A DNA stretch of 64,000 nucleotides. Origin: Polyangiaceae bacterium. Its GTDB lineage: Bacteria; Myxococcota_A; Polyangia; Polyangiales; Polyangiaceae. A program made the position numbers and the translations under genes. This document shows, in pieces, positions 63,350-64,000 of the stretch (position 1 is the stretch's first letter; each line of letters begins with the position of its first letter). The stretch lies in contig JAFGIS010000093.1 in the NCBI GenBank assembly GCA_016929495.1, positions 1 through 64,000 of the forward strand, given 5' to 3'. The notes beneath the pieces were generated by a model. The model was not told where the DNA came from and made no database searches. It was given only the letters and a program-made list of their open reading frames with translations.

Positions 63350-63447
63350 GCTTACTGGTAGGGAGGTCCTCATCCGGTCACGACGAACCGCGCCTTACCG
63401 GTAAGGAGCGAGCAACACCCGCCGATGCCCCTCTCCTTACCGGTAAG
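63350..63447. promoter_or_regulatory. Three CTTACyGGTA palindromic sites (candidate operators)
   Basis: CTTACTGGTAG at 63351, CCTTACCGGTAAGG at 63394-63407 and CTTACCGGTAAG at 63436-63447. The two perfect copies are 12-14-bp palindromes about 42 bp apart. They cover the upstream region and first codons of the DUF3800 gene, a plausible repressor-binding array. Confidence 0.55.
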
Positions 63448-64000
63448 CGGCCTCCACCCCTCGACGCGCCCCGGGTTGCTTGCCTACGCCCCCTTCAGCG
63501 ACTGGGTCATCTACGTCGACGAAAGCGGCGATCACGGGGTGACGTCCATCGATCCGACGTACCCGGTCTTCGTGGTGCTGTTCGCGCTCTTCCGCAAGAA
63601 CGCCTACATCAACCGGTTCGTACCGGCTATTGGCTCCCTGAAGTTCCGCCTCTTCGGCCACGACGGCGTGATCCTGCACGAGCGGGAGATCCGAAAGGAT
63701 CTCGGAGCATTTGCGCTGCTTCGGGATCCGGAGAAGAAGGAACAGTTCCTCGAAGAGATCAGCTTCATCGTCGAACGCACACCGTTCGAGGTGCTCGCCA
63801 CGGTGCATGACAAGCGCCAGATGCGTGGGGCGAATGACGGTGTCGAGCATCTCTACCACCAGGCTCTCCGCTGCGGCCTCGAACGCCTACGTGCCAGGCT
63901 CCAGCAGGAACCGAATCACGAGCGGCGGACCCATGTGGTCTGCGAGGCACGCGGGGCAAAGGAAGACCAGGGTCTCGCGAACGCGTTTCAGCGCGTCTGT
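63425..64000 (+). CDS. DUF3800 protein, truncated by window end
   Basis: Open from ATG 63425 to the window end. WVIYVDESGDHG is the DUF3800 N-terminal signature (catalytic-looking Asp-Glu), followed by YPVFVVLFALFRKNAY, ILHEREIRKDLGAF and THVVCEARG. The family is RNase-H-like and often found in defence or mobile regions; its activity is not established here. The first codons overlap one of three palindromes, so the true start may be further downstream (for example TTG 63476). The C-terminus lies beyond the window. Confidence 0.75.
   Translation, partial: MPLSLPVSGLHPSTRPGLLAYAPFSDWVIYVDESGDHGVTSIDPTYPVFVVLFALFRKNAYINRFVPAIGSLKFRLFGHDGVILHEREIRKDLGAFALLRDPEKKEQFLEEISFIVERTPFEVLATVHDKRQMRGANDGVEHLYHQALRCGLERLRARLQQEPNHERRTHVVCEARGAKEDQGLANAFQRVC

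Noticed and set aside
62051-63373. 440-aa minus-strand ORF overlapping the larB start region
   Set aside because: Antisense to the membrane protein and out of frame with larB; Arg/Gln/His-rich with no domain.
1-64000. CRISPR arrays, tRNA or rRNA genes, IS elements
   Set aside because: Looked for spaced direct repeats, T-loop-like GGTTCGA motifs and transposase signatures; none was convincing.

Overview
The window looks like chromosomal DNA from a Myxococcota (myxobacterial, Polyangia-like) bacterium. The DNA is very GC-rich. It carries a predicted Ser/Thr kinase, FHA and PP2C proteins, formylglycine-generating-enzyme (FGE) fold proteins, many lipoproteins, a DUF222-type HNH protein, PilZ, and a block of TPR/TonB-like proteins whose order resembles the Myxococcus gltD-E-F-G (AgmU-AglT-GltF-PglI) gliding genes. 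No rRNA, tRNA, CRISPR array or insertion sequence was recognised. The taxonomic call is an inference from gene content.

The most notable system is a complete diversity-generating retroelement (DGR) at 3461-7105. It has a reverse transcriptase with the DGR-type SQ motif and a YCDD centre, an Avd accessory protein, a template repeat (TR, 4793-4930) and a variable repeat (VR, 5477-5614). The VR encodes the last 46 residues of an FGE-fold lipoprotein. Aligned by eye, TR and VR differ at 24 positions over 4801-4930, and all 24 are adenines of the TR coding strand. The RT gene is on the opposite strand, convergent with target-avd-TR, which is unusual.

Region by region: 51-3454 is a sugar-phosphate mutase, two secreted lipoproteins and intergenic cruciforms; 3461-7105 is the DGR; 7141-8592 is an HNH protein; 9202-12266 is rlmN-mazG-cysK; 12428-15636 holds small lipoproteins and a class II amidotransferase-like protein lacking its Cys; 16294-20725 is an ACP-KS-KS mini-cluster in which each KS carries an extra degenerate KS half; 21000-24858 is MoxR, an LRR lipoprotein, RluD and a small protein; 24930-28609 is a GT39 membrane protein, Maf and a barrel-like protein; 28699-31412 is a polysaccharide export (OPX) lipoprotein with its beta-barrel partner behind a near-consensus sigma70 promoter; 31665-43389 is the gliding-like block; 43787-45897 is an ECF sigma factor, its anti-sigma factor and PilZ; 46001-51244 is a second GT39 protein and era-der; 51387-55743 is a CpsB-like phosphatase, kinase-FGE and a TrmJ-like methyltransferase; 55812-60219 is FHA-PP2C-thioredoxin/rhodanese; 60250-62291 is larC-larB; the window ends in a truncated DUF3800 gene preceded by three TACCGGTA-type palindromes.

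Interspersed repeats are prominent. A structured element of about 220 bp occurs twice (23404 and 33811), and a family of short palindromic elements ending in GCACTAG is scattered through intergenic spaces. Translational coupling by 1-4 bp overlaps is common and was used to choose several starts.
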